This document shows, in pieces, positions 32,926-43,600 of a stretch of DNA of 64,000 nucleotides. Where the stretch lies: positions 124,001 to 188,000 of the forward strand of contig JADJGV010000019.1 in the NCBI GenBank assembly GCA_016707895.1. The letters run 5' to 3'. The translations under genes and the position numbers were made by a program. The DNA comes from Myxococcales bacterium. Its GTDB lineage: Bacteria; Myxococcota_A; Polyangia; Haliangiales; Haliangiaceae. Under the pieces are notes generated by a model. That model was not told the DNA's origin, made no database searches, and was given only the letters and a program-made list of their open reading frames with translations. How positions within the stretch are numbered: the first letter of the stretch is position 1; every line of letters begins with the position of its first letter.

Positions 32926-34146
32926 ATGTCCACCTTCCCGCTCTACCTGTTCATCTTCATCGTCTTCCTGAACCGCTACGTGTTCGGGCTGTACCTGACG
33001 CTGGTGCGCGGACGAAAGTTCGACGAGACGATCGCCGGCTACGAGCCGACGATCACGGTGGTGGTGCCGCTGTTCAACGAGGGGCGCTCGATCTACGACA
33101 CGATCATCAGCCTGGTGCGGCTGGAGTACCCGGCCGACAAGCTGGCGATCACCGTGGTCGACGACTGCTCGACCGACGACTCGTACGAGTGGGCGTGCAA
33201 GGCCGCCAGCGAGCACCCCAACGTCCGGGTGCTGCGCAACCCGCACAACATGGGCAAGCGCAAGGGCATCAACCACGCCGTGCGCGAGGCCACCTCGGAG
33301 ATCATCGTCTCGGTCGACTCCGACGTGATCGTCTACCCGACCGCGCTGCGCGAGCTGGTGGCCCGCTTCACGGGCCCCGAGATCGCGGCGGTCGGCGGCC
33401 GGGTCCACGTGTCCAACCCCAACGCCAACTGGCTCTCGAAGCTCCAGACCATCAAGTACTACTACGGCCAGGAGCACCTGAAGAACCTCGAGCGGGCGCT
33501 GCGCTCGGTGATGTGCCTGTCGGGCTGCCTCACCGCCTACCGCCGCCACGTCTTGATCGAGCTCGAGCCGATCCTCGAGCACCGCAACATCGCCGGCATC
33601 CCGATCAAGTACGGCGAGGACCGGTTCCTGACCCGGCAGATCATCAAGCGCGGCTACCGCACGGTGATGACGATGGACGCGATGTGCTTCACCAAGGCGC
33701 CCACCGATCTGCGCGGCTACTTCAACCAGCAGCTGCGGTGGAAGCGGTCGAACATCGTCGACTTCGCCTGCGGCCTCGGCCACGCCTGGAAGCTGCACCC
33801 GCTGGTGTCGGTGCACTACCTGTCGATGCTGCTCTTGCTGCTGGTCTACCCGTTCGTGATCGCCGCCCACGTCCTGGCCGGGCAGTTCTTCGGCCTGGTG
33901 CAGTTCCACGTCGGGCTGATCGCGCTGTTCGGGATGATCTACTACCTGTCGCCGTCGACGCGGCGGCTGCCGCCGTGGCTGCGCGTGCACCCGATCGCGT
34001 TCCTGCCGATGGCGGTGCTGATGCCGGTGGCGTACGTGCTGCTGACGCCGCTGGGGCTGTTCACGCTCGACACCGCCAGCTGGGAGACCCGCGGCCACGG
34101 CGCCGTCGCCGCAGCCGCCGCCGCGCCGCCGGGAGGAGCCCGATGA
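32926..34146 (+). CDS. Processive family-2 glycosyltransferase
   Basis: 406 aa with an N-terminal helix, a GT-A domain and three C-terminal helices. It has all the motifs of hyaluronan/chitin/PNAG-type synthases: VVDDCSTDDS, DxD-equivalent SVDSD (131-133), GED (230-232, general base) and QQLRW (268-272), the marker of processive chain extension. It should polymerise and extrude a beta-linked glycan from a UDP-sugar across the inner membrane. The next two genes (WbqC, PIG-L deacetylase) overlap it by 4 bp each, and the divergent operon supplies envelope-spanning components. Confidence 0.9.
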   Translation: MSTFPLYLFIFIVFLNRYVFGLYLTLVRGRKFDETIAGYEPTITVVVPLFNEGRSIYDTIISLVRLEYPADKLAITVVDDCSTDDSYEWACKAASEHPNVRVLRNPHNMGKRKGINHAVREATSEIIVSVDSDVIVYPTALRELVARFTGPEIAAVGGRVHVSNPNANWLSKLQTIKYYYGQEHLKNLERALRSVMCLSGCLTAYRRHVLIELEPILEHRNIAGIPIKYGEDRFLTRQIIKRGYRTVMTMDAMCFTKAPTDLRGYFNQQLRWKRSNIVDFACGLGHAWKLHPLVSVHYLSMLLLLLVYPFVIAAHVLAGQFFGLVQFHVGLIALFGMIYYLSPSTRRLPPWLRVHPIAFLPMAVLMPVAYVLLTPLGLFTLDTASWETRGHGAVAAAAAAPPGGAR

Positions 34147-34871
34147 TCGTCGCCGCCCACCAGCCCTCATACCTGCCGTGGCTCGGCTACCTCGACAAGG
34201 TGGCCAAGGCCGACCTGTTCGTCGTGATGGACGACCTGCAGTTCGAGGCCGGCAACTTCCAGCACCGCAACAAGCTCAAGCTCAACCACGGCCCGGCGTG
34301 GCTGACCGTGCCGCTGGCCAAGGGCCCGCAGCACGAGCGCATCTGCGACAAGCGGATCGCGCCGAGCACCAGCCCGCGCGAGGACTGGCAGCGCCGCACC
34401 TGGCTGACCATCGAGACCCACTACCGCAAGGCGCCGCACTTCGCGCGCTACCGGGACGAGCTGGCCGAGGTCTACGCCCGGCCGTGGACCTCGCTGTGCG
34501 ACCTCGACGGCCACCTCTTCGGGCTGGCGCGCCGCTGGCTCGGCATCACCCGCCCGGTCCTGCGCGCGTCGTCGCTCGAGCTGGTCGGCGCCAAGACCGC
34601 GCGCATCATCGACCTGTGCCACAAGGTCGGGGCCCGGATGTACCTGTCGGGGCGCGGCGGCTCGGTCGACTATCTCGACGTCGACGCGCTCCGCCAGGCC
34701 GGCATCACCGTGGTGTGGCAGGCGTTCACCCACCCGGTGTACCCGCAGCGCTACCCCGAGCTCGGGTTCTGCTCGCACCTGGGCTTCCTCGATCTGCTGC
34801 TCAACTGTGGCCCCGACAGCGCGGCGATCCTCGCCGGCGCCGGCGCCACCCGCGCCGAGGCCGTGCCGTGA
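34143..34871 (+). CDS. WbqC-family protein
   Basis: 242 aa, starting at the ATG that overlaps the glycosyltransferase stop (ATGA). The diagnostic N-terminus HQPSYLPWLGYLDKVAKADL, and the following NFQHRNKLK, identify the WbqC-like family. This family is found in O-antigen and capsule clusters and is thought to act in nucleotide-sugar or glycan modification; the reaction is unsettled. Operon position supports a role in the same glycan. Confidence 0.88.
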   Translation: MIVAAHQPSYLPWLGYLDKVAKADLFVVMDDLQFEAGNFQHRNKLKLNHGPAWLTVPLAKGPQHERICDKRIAPSTSPREDWQRRTWLTIETHYRKAPHFARYRDELAEVYARPWTSLCDLDGHLFGLARRWLGITRPVLRASSLELVGAKTARIIDLCHKVGARMYLSGRGGSVDYLDVDALRQAGITVVWQAFTHPVYPQRYPELGFCSHLGFLDLLLNCGPDSAAILAGAGATRAEAVP

Positions 34872-35497
34872 ACCGCATCTTCGACGAAGAGAAGGGGGGC
34901 CGGGTGGTCGCGTTCGGCGCCCACCCCGACGACCTCGAGGTCGGCGCCGGCGGCCTCTTGGCCCGGCTGGCCCGCGAGGGCGCGATGGTGACGATGGTCG
35001 TGGTGTCGGTGCCCAACCAGCCCGAGGTGCGCCGGGCCGAGGCCGAGGCCGCCGCGCAGCTGATCGGCGCCCGGCTGGTGATCCTCGAGGACCGGCCGTG
35101 CCGCGTCGAGGACCTGCCGATGCACGAGCTGGTGCGGCGCTTCGATCACATGGTCGGCGACTGCCGGCCGGATCTGGTCATCACCCACTCGGCCCACGAC
35201 CTGCACTGGGACCACGGCCTGGTCAACCGCGCGACGGTGTCGGCGCTGCGCCGATCGCCGTGCGACCTGCTGGCGTTCCTCAGCTCGCCCGAGATGAACG
35301 CGCAGTCGCGCTCGATCGGCCAGTGCTTCGCCGACATCTCGACGACGATCGACACCAAGATCGCGGCGATCACCGCCCACGCCTCGCAGGTGCCCAAGCT
35401 CGATCTCGAGTCGAGCCGCGATCTGGCCCGGGCGATGGGGCGGATCAGCGGCTACGCGTACGCCGAGGCCTACGAGGTGCTGCGGGTGCGCATCTGA
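34868..35497 (+). CDS. PIG-L/LmbE-family deacetylase
   Basis: 209 aa from a GTG overlapping the WbqC stop. It has the zinc-binding AHPDDLEVGAGG motif and the later His motif HSAHDLHWDH of PIG-L N-acetylglucosamine deacetylases. It would deacetylate an N-acetyl sugar (precursor or lipid-linked), which fits a partly de-N-acetylated polymer made by the upstream synthase. No signal peptide, so it acts in the cytosol. It converges on the Ser/Thr kinase gene with a 10-bp gap. Confidence 0.88.
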   Translation: MNRIFDEEKGGRVVAFGAHPDDLEVGAGGLLARLAREGAMVTMVVVSVPNQPEVRRAEAEAAAQLIGARLVILEDRPCRVEDLPMHELVRRFDHMVGDCRPDLVITHSAHDLHWDHGLVNRATVSALRRSPCDLLAFLSSPEMNAQSRSIGQCFADISTTIDTKIAAITAHASQVPKLDLESSRDLARAMGRISGYAYAEAYEVLRVRI

Positions 35498-35507
35498 GGC
35501 CCTGGCT

Positions 35508-36965
35508 TCAGCGCTTGCCGGGGTAGAAGTCCAGATCGGCGGCGTCGACCGGCGGCCGCGGCGCTGGCGCGGCGTCGACCGGCCGCGGCCGTGCGCCGCC
35601 GGCATCGACCGGTGATCGCGCGCCGCGATCGCGATCGTCGCGGCGACGCGCGTCGATCGGCGCGGCGTCGATCGCCGCCGCCGCGGCCGCGTCGCTCAGC
35701 CCCGCGTCGACCGGGCCCGCGTCGATCGACACCGCCGCCGCCGCATCGGCCGCCGGCGGCGCGACCGCGGGGCGCGCGCCACCGCCACCGCCGCCGCCGA
35801 GCACCGCGTAGCCGCCGACGCCGAGCGCGGCGGCGCCGATCGCGATCGGCAGCCACCACCGCCGCGCGCGCGCCGGCGGCGGCGCCGCGGTGACCGCCGG
35901 CAACGGCTGGGCGACGGTCTGCGCGAACTCGGCCGGCACGTCGGGCACGGTGTCGGAGACGTCGGGCTCGGGCCAGGCGGCGGCGCCGCCGTCGATCACC
36001 CACTGCAACACCGTGCGGGCGTCGGCCGCGGTGGCCGGGCGCTCGGCCGGATCCTTGGCCAGGAGCTGGGACACCAGCGCGCGCAGCCGCGGCGGCACGC
36101 CGGCCGGCAGCGGCGGCGGCGGCTCCGACAGGTGCCGGGCCAGGATCAGGTTCACCGACGGATCGACGAACGGCGGCGCGCCGGTCAAGAGCTCGTAGAG
36201 GATGCAGCCCAGCGCGTACAGGTCGCTGCGCGGCTCGCTGCCCTTGCCCTGCACCTGCTCGGGGCTCATGTACAGCGGCGTGCCGAGGATGGCGTCGGTG
36301 TTGGTGACCTGCGACGAGGTGTCGGCGATCAGCGACTTGGCCAGCCCGAAGTCGAGCACCTTGAGCAGGTCGCGGCCGGGCGGATCGGCGAGCACGACGA
36401 TGTTGCCGGGCTTGAGATCGCGGTGGACGATGCCCTGGACGTGGGCGGCCTCGAGCGCGTCGCACAGCTGGGCGCCGATGGCCAGCACCCGCTTGAGCGG
36501 CAGGCGCTGGCCGGCCTGCTCCTTGGCCAGGGTCCGCCCGCGCAAGAGCTCCATGACCAGGTACAGCACGCCGTCGTCGGTCTGCCCGAAGTCGATCACC
36601 TGCACGACCGAGGGCTGGTTGAGCCGGCTGGCCAGCCGGGCCTCGCGCAAGAACCGCTTGGCCGCCTGGCGATCGTCGGCGAGCTTGGGGTGCACGACCT
36701 TGATCGCGACCTCGCGATCGACCGACAGCTGGATCGCCCGGTACACCGTGCCCATGCCGCCGCGGCCCAGCGGATCGCGCACCTCGAACCGCCCGTCGAG
36801 CACCCGGCCGATCAGCGGATCGCGCGACGCCGCGAACTTGATCAGCCGCACCCCGTCGTTGGGGCAGCGCTCGACCTCGGGCGCGAACGACTGGTTGCAC
36901 GACGAGCAGTACGCCTCGGCGTGGAGGTCGCCGTCCGAGTCGTGGGCGCCGTGGTCGCCGCTCAC
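35508..36965 (-). CDS. Membrane Ser/Thr protein kinase with zinc-ribbon N-terminus
   Basis: 485 aa. A short zinc ribbon (CSSC...CPND, residues 20-37) precedes a Hanks kinase with G-loop GRGGMGTV, Lys89, HRDLKPGN (181-188), DFG (205-207) and GTPLYMSPEQ. A transmembrane helix (about 388-408) follows, then an extracytoplasmic Ala/Asp tail with repeated VDA/IDA units. Orientation puts the kinase in the cytosol and the tail outside. The GTG start overlaps the stop of the MopE-like lipoprotein gene (GTGA), so the two are coupled and may be functionally linked. Confidence 0.92.
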   Translation of the reverse strand: MSGDHGAHDSDGDLHAEAYCSSCNQSFAPEVERCPNDGVRLIKFAASRDPLIGRVLDGRFEVRDPLGRGGMGTVYRAIQLSVDREVAIKVVHPKLADDRQAAKRFLREARLASRLNQPSVVQVIDFGQTDDGVLYLVMELLRGRTLAKEQAGQRLPLKRVLAIGAQLCDALEAAHVQGIVHRDLKPGNIVVLADPPGRDLLKVLDFGLAKSLIADTSSQVTNTDAILGTPLYMSPEQVQGKGSEPRSDLYALGCILYELLTGAPPFVDPSVNLILARHLSEPPPPLPAGVPPRLRALVSQLLAKDPAERPATAADARTVLQWVIDGGAAAWPEPDVSDTVPDVPAEFAQTVAQPLPAVTAAPPPARARRWWLPIAIGAAALGVGGYAVLGGGGGGGARPAVAPPAADAAAAVSIDAGPVDAGLSDAAAAAAIDAAPIDARRRDDRDRGARSPVDAGGARPRPVDAAPAPRPPVDAADLDFYPGKR

Positions 36966-38338
36966 GGCGGCGGCTCGCCGCCCGGGCCGCTGACCACGAT
37001 CGCGGTGCCGACCACGAGCGCCGGCAGGTAGATCACCGCGGTCCGATCGGCCTCGAGCTGCAGCAAGTAGTCCTGGCCGCGCCGCAGCCGGGTGAACGCG
37101 GCGCCGCTGCCGCGCCACACGGTGACGCCACGCTCGCTGGCGTTGGGCACCTCGAGCACGGCGCCGCCCGCGACGCCTTGGTCGGCGGTGATCATGATGC
37201 CCACGCCCTCGTCGCCGGTGTAGCGATAGGTGCCGCGCTCGGCGACGAAGCTGGTCGGCGTCAGCGTCGGCGGACGGGCGAACTCGGCCATCGCGGTGCG
37301 CAGCGCCACCGAGCAGTCGACGACGCCCTCGCGCTCGACGGCCAGCGCGGTGATCAGCTCGTAGGTGCCGGCGGCGAGCGCGCCGCCGTTGACCCAGTCG
37401 ACCACCATGGCGTGGTTGACGCGGGTGTCGCCGGTGGTCCGCGCGCGCATGCCTGCGCTCGGGGTCGGGAACCGCCACGCCAGGCCGACGCTCGGGCTGG
37501 CAGCGGTGGCGCCGCTCACGCAGCCCACCACCGGCGCGCTCGGCGCCGGCAGGTCCGCGGCCGTGCCCGCGACGGGGAACACCGTCGAGGTCACCGCCGG
37601 CTCCACCTGGTAGCGCTCGAGCTCGGGGCTGAAGGTGAGGTAGCTGGTGAAGATCGGCGGGTTGCCGTCGGTGTCGGCGCAGCCCGCGCACGCCGCGACG
37701 CCAGCGCTGACCGTCACCCGATCGCGCCGCACCACCCGGCCGCTCGGCTGGATGGTGAAGTCGATGGTGCCGGTGACGCGGGTCGCGACGTCGCAGCCGA
37801 AGCCGGTCGTCGCCATCGGGACGTCCTGCGCCCAGCTGACCTGGGTGGCGGCGAGCGCCGGGCCGCCGCGGACCGCGCTGGCGGTGCCCGCCTGCAGCGA
37901 GGCGTGGTCGACGCCGAACGCCGGGTATAGCGAGATCCCCGCCATGCGCTCGTCGCGCACGCAGGCGTCGGGGTTGCCCGCCAGGATCTCCGCGTTGCCG
38001 AACCGCAGGCCCGACGGCATCCCCGACGCGCTGGCGAACTCGAGCGTCAGCTCGCCGACCTGCCACCCGGCGGTGACCGGCACCACCGGTGCCAGGCCGG
38101 CGCCGACCGGGCCGCCGAAGCAGTCCTCGATCGCGGTGGTGCCGGGGTCGTCCTCGGCACCCGGGTTCACCAGGACGTTGTCGTCGTCGCAGTCGCTGGC
38201 CATCGGGTTCACGCCCACGGCCGGCCAGCCATCGCAGTCGCGATCGCCGTCGCCGCACGGGCGGTAGGGCGGGATGTCGAGGCACGCGGCGAGGCCAGCC
38301 AGCGCGATCGCCGCGCACCCGCGAGGGAACCCTGGCAT
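36962..38338 (-). CDS. MopE-like surface lipoprotein
   Basis: 458 aa. Lipobox LAAC follows a short signal. The mature N-terminus has a putative Ca-binding repeat (CDGWPAVGVNPMASDCDDDN, then VNPGAED), the DCDDxxxxxxPGA pattern of MopE-type proteins. The rest is beta-rich with several cysteine pairs and no known enzyme motif. It is first in an operon with the Ser/Thr kinase and divergent from the PEGA protein. Probably an exposed outer-membrane lipoprotein. Confidence 0.75.
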   Translation of the reverse strand: MPGFPRGCAAIALAGLAACLDIPPYRPCGDGDRDCDGWPAVGVNPMASDCDDDNVLVNPGAEDDPGTTAIEDCFGGPVGAGLAPVVPVTAGWQVGELTLEFASASGMPSGLRFGNAEILAGNPDACVRDERMAGISLYPAFGVDHASLQAGTASAVRGGPALAATQVSWAQDVPMATTGFGCDVATRVTGTIDFTIQPSGRVVRRDRVTVSAGVAACAGCADTDGNPPIFTSYLTFSPELERYQVEPAVTSTVFPVAGTAADLPAPSAPVVGCVSGATAASPSVGLAWRFPTPSAGMRARTTGDTRVNHAMVVDWVNGGALAAGTYELITALAVEREGVVDCSVALRTAMAEFARPPTLTPTSFVAERGTYRYTGDEGVGIMITADQGVAGGAVLEVPNASERGVTVWRGSGAAFTRLRRGQDYLLQLEADRTAVIYLPALVVGTAIVVSGPGGEPPP

Positions 38339-38398
38339 CACGGGTAGTATCGCCGCAGCTCGGTACCGGCGCAACGCGGTGTCGGCTACGATGGACCG

Positions 38399-39346
38399 GT
38401 GAGGCTCGCGTCTGCGTTGTTCGCCGTGGCCCTGGTCACGCCGGGGGTCGCGCAGGGCGAGCCCGATCCCGGCCAGGCCGACGCGCTCGCCGCCGAGGCC
38501 CAGGCGCTGGCCGCCGGCGGCGACTTCCTCGGCGCCGCCGGCAAGTACCGCGACGCCCACGCCGCCGACCCGCGCCCCGACCTCCTGTGCAACGTCGGCG
38601 TCGCGTTCCACAAGGCCCGCGACCTGCCGCGGGCGCAGCTCTACCTCGGCCAGTGCCTGACCCGCGGTGGGTCGCTCGACCCCGGGTTCCTGGCGTCGGT
38701 GCGCGCGGTGTTCGCCGCCGTCGAGGACCAGCTGCGCGCCGGCGAGTTCGCCCCGGTCGACGTCACCCCCGAGCCGGCCGGCGCGGCCTTCACGGTCGAC
38801 GCGTTCGGCGTCGGCGACGCGCTGGTCGGCGCGCGCCTGGTGTGGCTGCCGTTCGGCCACCACGCGCTGCACGTGACCGCCGACGGCTACCTGCCCTTCG
38901 ACATCGAGTTCGACGTCGCCACCCGCGATCGTCGCGCGCTCCGGCCGCGCCTGCTGCGGGCGCCGGTCGAGATCGTGCCGCCGCCGCCGCCCGACCCGAC
39001 GCCCCCCGCCGCGCCGCCGCGCCGACCAGCGCGCCCCAGCGCCCGGCCCGCGTGGATCGCCTCGGGCGCGACGCTGGCGGTCGGCGTCGCGGCCGGCGTG
39101 CTGTACCTGCGCGCCCGCAGCTGGGCCGACGACGCCGGCGCCCCCGAGCTGCAGCCCGATCAGTACCGCGATCGGGTCGACCTCGCGCGGGCCTACCAGC
39201 ACGCGTCGTGGGTGGCCGCGGGCCTGGCCGGCGTCGGCGCGGTGGCCAGCGGCTACCTGTGGCGCCGCGCGCTGCGCGCCCCGGCCACCGTCGACGTCGC
39301 GCCGACCGCGGGCGGCGTCGCGCTCAGCGTCGCGACGACGTTCTGA
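38399..39346 (+). CDS. PEGA-domain TPR-like membrane protein
   Basis: 315 aa with signal ALFAVALVTPGVAQG, a TPR-like segment (AGKYRDAHAADPRPDLLCNVGVA), and a PEGA-like beta domain (FTVDAFGVGDALVGARLVWLPFGHHALHVTADGY). After a Pro-rich linker come two hydrophobic stretches (about 218-237 and 265-285). This is the common myxobacterial TPR-PEGA envelope type, of unknown function. The start is GTG 38399, 60 bp from the divergent lipoprotein gene. Confidence 0.7.
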   Translation: MRLASALFAVALVTPGVAQGEPDPGQADALAAEAQALAAGGDFLGAAGKYRDAHAADPRPDLLCNVGVAFHKARDLPRAQLYLGQCLTRGGSLDPGFLASVRAVFAAVEDQLRAGEFAPVDVTPEPAGAAFTVDAFGVGDALVGARLVWLPFGHHALHVTADGYLPFDIEFDVATRDRRALRPRLLRAPVEIVPPPPPDPTPPAAPPRRPARPSARPAWIASGATLAVGVAAGVLYLRARSWADDAGAPELQPDQYRDRVDLARAYQHASWVAAGLAGVGAVASGYLWRRALRAPATVDVAPTAGGVALSVATTF

Positions 39347-39356
39347 CGCCGCGCGC

Positions 39357-40079
39357 TCAATCGAGCTCGATCAGCTCGCCGAAGCTGGGCTCGGCCACGA
39401 CCGGCCGCTCGTCGACCGGCGCGTGCTGCGCCACCCGCGCCGCCCACGGCGCGCCGACGATCCGCGCCGGCGCGGCGACGATCGCCTCGAGCTCCTGGCG
39501 GATCGACGACCAGCGAGCCCGGGCGCTGTCGTCGAGCGTGCGGTCGGCGGCGGCGGTCCGCGCCTGGGCCAGCGCCGCAGCCGCCTGGGCCCGGGCGATC
39601 CCCAGCACCGCGGCGATCAGCGCCGCGCGCTGGGCCAGCGTCGCCTCGGCGACCGCGACCACCGCGTCCGCCACGTCGCCGGCCCGGGTCGGCGCGACCC
39701 GCACCACCGCGCCGGCCACCCGCTGGCGCAGCCGGTCGAGGTCGTCGGCGTAGCCGATCACGGTGGCGGCCAGGGTGGCGCGGAACGCCGCCGGCAGCGC
39801 GGTGTCGTCGGCGAGCGCGTGCTCGAGCCGGATGCGCATCGCCCGGGCGGCGAAGCCGTCGAGCGTGCCCAGCGCCGCGGCCAGGGCCGCATCGCGCTCG
39901 GCCAACCCGGCCTCGGAGGTGTCGATCGCCGCGACCTCGGCGGCCAGCTGCGCGGCGTAGTCGTCGCACGCCAGCGCGTCCAGCCGCGCCAGCGACTGCA
40001 CCGCGTCCAGCATCTCGCGCGCCGACCGGGCGCTGGCAGCCTGCACCCCGCTACCGTAGCGCGTTGCGACCGCCGCCAC
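39357..40079 (-). CDS. Hypothetical helical protein (240 aa)
   Basis: Almost entirely Ala-rich alpha-helix with many acidic residues, no signal peptide and no recognised domain; ends PVVAEPSFGELIELD. It resembles coiled-coil or helical-bundle proteins in composition only. GTG 40079 is the most upstream start before the divergent lipoprotein gene; an internal ATG (MLDAVQSLARLDAL) is possible. Confidence 0.5.
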   Translation of the reverse strand: MAAVATRYGSGVQAASARSAREMLDAVQSLARLDALACDDYAAQLAAEVAAIDTSEAGLAERDAALAAALGTLDGFAARAMRIRLEHALADDTALPAAFRATLAATVIGYADDLDRLRQRVAGAVVRVAPTRAGDVADAVVAVAEATLAQRAALIAAVLGIARAQAAAALAQARTAAADRTLDDSARARWSSIRQELEAIVAAPARIVGAPWAARVAQHAPVDERPVVAEPSFGELIELD

Positions 40080-40132
40080 ATCGGCGCGCGCGGTAGTTGG
40101 CGCGCCCCCGCGGTCCGGCGTACCGTACCCGG

Positions 40133-40681
40133 ATGATCGGTCGCGACGCCTGCATCGCGCTCGCCGCCGCGCTGGTGGCGGCCTGCGCCCAGGGGCAGTC
40201 GACCGCCGACGCCGCGGTGGACGCCACGCTCGACGCCCGCGCCGACGCGCCGATCGACGCCCCCGGCAGCGACGGCCGACCGCCTGGCAACGACATCTGC
40301 GCCGGGGCCGAGGACGTCACCGCCGCCGCGCACGGGTCGGGCGGCGCGACGATCACCGCCGACCTCACCGGCTACCACAACGACGTCCAGCCGCCCCAGG
40401 CGTGCACCGGCTTCGTCAACGACGGCCCCGACGCGATCTACGAGGTCACCGTCGCCCCCGGCAAGACCCTGACCGCGACGCTCACGCCCCAGGGCTGGGA
40501 CGGCGCGGTCGAGATCGTCCAGCCGTGCACGCTGATGCCGATCTGCCTGGCCGGCAGCGACGGCGCCAGCCCCGAGGTCGCGACCTACCTGGCGCCGGCC
40601 GCGGCGACGCTGTACGTCGTCGTCGACAGCTTCGACCCGACCGCGTTCGGCGCCTACACGCTCAACATCCGCGTGCAGTAG
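40133..40681 (+). CDS. Secreted lipoprotein with a C-terminal beta domain
   Basis: 182 aa. Signal with lipobox VAAC, an Ala/Asp-rich linker, then a single beta-sandwich-like domain (AIYEVTVAPGKTLTATLTPQGWDGAVEIV...FDPTAFGAYTLNIRVQ). It resembles bacterial pre-peptidase C-terminal (PPC) domains found on secreted myxobacterial proteins. No catalytic motif. Its stop is immediately adjacent (0-bp gap) to the convergent RND transporter stop. Confidence 0.65.
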   Translation: MIGRDACIALAAALVAACAQGQSTADAAVDATLDARADAPIDAPGSDGRPPGNDICAGAEDVTAAAHGSGGATITADLTGYHNDVQPPQACTGFVNDGPDAIYEVTVAPGKTLTATLTPQGWDGAVEIVQPCTLMPICLAGSDGASPEVATYLAPAAATLYVVVDSFDPTAFGAYTLNIRVQ

Positions 40682-43600
40682 TCACGCGGGCGGCGGCGCG
40701 GCGGGCGGCGGTGGCGACGGCTCCACCGGCGCCGCGGTGGCCACCGCGACCGGCGGCGGCGTGCGGCGCAGGAACCGCAGCAGCCGATCGCGGCCCCGGG
40801 TGAGGATGTCGTAGTAGGTCGGGATCACCAGCAGCGTCAGCACCGTCGACGTGATCACGCCGCCGATCACCGCGCGCCCCAGCGGCGCCCGGAAGTCGCC
40901 GCCCTCGCCCGAGCCGATCGCGATCGGCAGCATGCCGGCGATGATCGCCACCGAGGTCATGATGATCGGCCGCAGCCGCACGCCGCCGGCCTCGATCAGC
41001 GCCTCCTCGCGCGACAGCCCCTCGCGCTCGGCCTGCTTGGCGAAGTCGATCAACAGGATCGCGTTCTTGGCGACGATGCCCATCAGGAGGATCACGCCGA
41101 TCATGCTCATCAGGTTGAGCGTCGAGCCGGTGACCAGCATCGCCAGCATCACGCCGATCAACGACAGCGGCAGCGACGCCATGATCGGCAGCGGCTCGAG
41201 GAACGACCCGAACTGGATGACCAGGATGAAGTACATCAGCAGGACCGCGGTGCCGAGCGCGATGAAGATGCGGGTGAACACCTCCTGCTGATCGGCGGCC
41301 TCGCCGCCCTGCCGCCGCTCGTAGCCCGGCGGCAGCCGCAGGTCGGCCAGCTTGGCCTCGATGTCGCCGATCACCGCCGACAGCGGCCGGCCTTCGGTGT
41401 TGGCGCCGACGGTGATGACCCGATCGCCGTCCTTGTGCTCGACCAGCGCCGGGCCCAGGCTGCGCTTGATCGTGGCGATCTGCCCGAGCGGGATCGTGGT
41501 CGGCCCGGCCGGGCTCATCAGCACCACCGGCAGCGCCTCGAGGTCCTCGGGCCGCTGCCGCCAGTCCGCGCCCAGCCGCACGACCACGTCGCGGGTGCGG
41601 CCGGTGGCGTCGATCCAGTCGGCGACGTCGAGGCCGGTGAACGCCGGCCGCAGCGCCTGCGCGACGTCGGCCACCGACACCCCGAGCGCGCCGGCCAGCT
41701 CGCGATCGAGCACGACCTCGACCTCGGGCCGCTGGCCCTTGCTCGACAGGCCGACGTCGACCGCACCTGGCACGGTCGCCACCCGCGCCGCGACCTGCTC
41801 GGCGAGGTTGGTCAGGACCGCGGTGTCCTCGCCGGTCAGCTCGATCTGCACCTGCTTCTGCGGCCCGAAACCGCCGGTCGAGATGTACGCGGTGACGCCC
41901 GACAGCGCGCGGATCTCGTTGCGCACCCGCTGCGCGATCACGTCCTGGTGCACCGATCGCTTGTGCTTGGGCGTGAGCCGCACGTAGATCGACGCCGAGT
42001 CGACGGTGCCGCCCTGCCCGCCGACGGTGGCGTACGTATACGCAACCTCCTTGTGCTTGCGCACCAGCGCGACCGCCTCGGCGACCTTGCCGCGGGTGTA
42101 GTCGAGGTTCGAGCCCGGCGGCGTCTCGATCTGGACCGTGAACTCGCTGCGGTCCTCGACCGGCATGAACGCGCACCCGACCATGCCGGTGCCGGGGATG
42201 GCGGCGGTGCCGACCAGCACGAAGAACATGATCACGACCATCAACAGCCGGTGGCGCAGCGCCCAGCGGATGACCTTCTTGTAGAACCGGGTCAGCGCGA
42301 CGAAGGCCCGATCGAAGTAGTCGAGCTGGCGGGTCAGCCACGACTTCTTGTGGCCGGTGGCCTCGGGGTCGGCCCACACCGCCGACAGCATCGGGTCGAG
42401 CGAGAACGACACGAACAGCGACACCAGCACCGAGCACGCGATCGTCAGCGCGAACGGCGCGAACCACTGCTGGGCGATGCCGCCCATGAACGCGATCGGC
42501 ACGAACACCACGACGATCGAGAACGTCGTCGCGGCCACCGCCAGCCCGATCTCCGAGGTGCCGTCCTTGGCGGCCTGGACGTGATCCTTGCCGCGCTCCA
42601 TGTGGCGCACGATGTTCTCGCGCACGACGATCGCGTCGTCGATCAGGATGCCGATCGCCAGGGACAGGCCGAGCAGCGACATCACGTTGAGCGTGAAGCC
42701 GAACGCCAGCACCGCGATGAACGACGCGATCACCGACACCGGCAGCGCCAGGCCGGTGATCACCGTCGAGCGCCACGACTTGAGGAACACGAACACCACC
42801 AGGATCGTGAGCAGCGCGCCCTCGATGAGCGAGCTCTTGACGTCGTCGACCGACGCCTCGACCCGGACGCCGGAGTCGCGCACCACCTCGAGCCGCGTGC
42901 CGGGGTGGCTCTTGGCCAGCTCGAGCCGCAGCTCGGCCAGCCGGGCGTTGATCTTGGCGCTGACGTCGGTGGTCGAGTAGCCCGACGCCTTCTTGACGTC
43001 GATCGCCACCGCGCCCTGCCCGTCGTACAGCGCCGCCGAGCGCTGGTCCTCGGCGCCGGGGGCGACGTCGGCGACCTCGCCCAGCCGGACCACCTTGGTG
43101 CCCGAGCGCGCCAGCACCAGCTGCGCGAAGTCCTCCTTGGTCTCGAGCCGGCCGCGCAGCCGGATCGTGCGCTCGTCGTACGGCCCGGTCAGCCGCCCGA
43201 CCGGCGCCGCCAGGCTCTGGGTCGCGACCGCCTGCACCACCTGGTTGATGCCCAGGCCGGTGGCGGCCAGCTCGTGCGGCTTGACCGCGATCGTCATCTC
43301 GCGCTTGGTGCCACCGACGACGCTGACCGAGGCCACGCCGGGGATCGACGACAGCTCGCGCTGGATCTGCTGCTCGGCCAGCTCGGTCAGGTCGACCGGC
43401 GCCAGGTCATCGGACGCCAGCACCAGCGACACGATCGGGAAGTCCGAGGCCTTGAACCGCGACAGGATCGGCTCCTCCATCTCGGTCGGCAGATCGGCCC
43501 GCTTCTCCGAGATCTTGTCGCGGACGTCCTGGGTCGCCTCCTGGATGTTCCGGCCGAAGCGGAAGAAGACGATGATGATCGCGTAGCCGTCGACGCAGGT

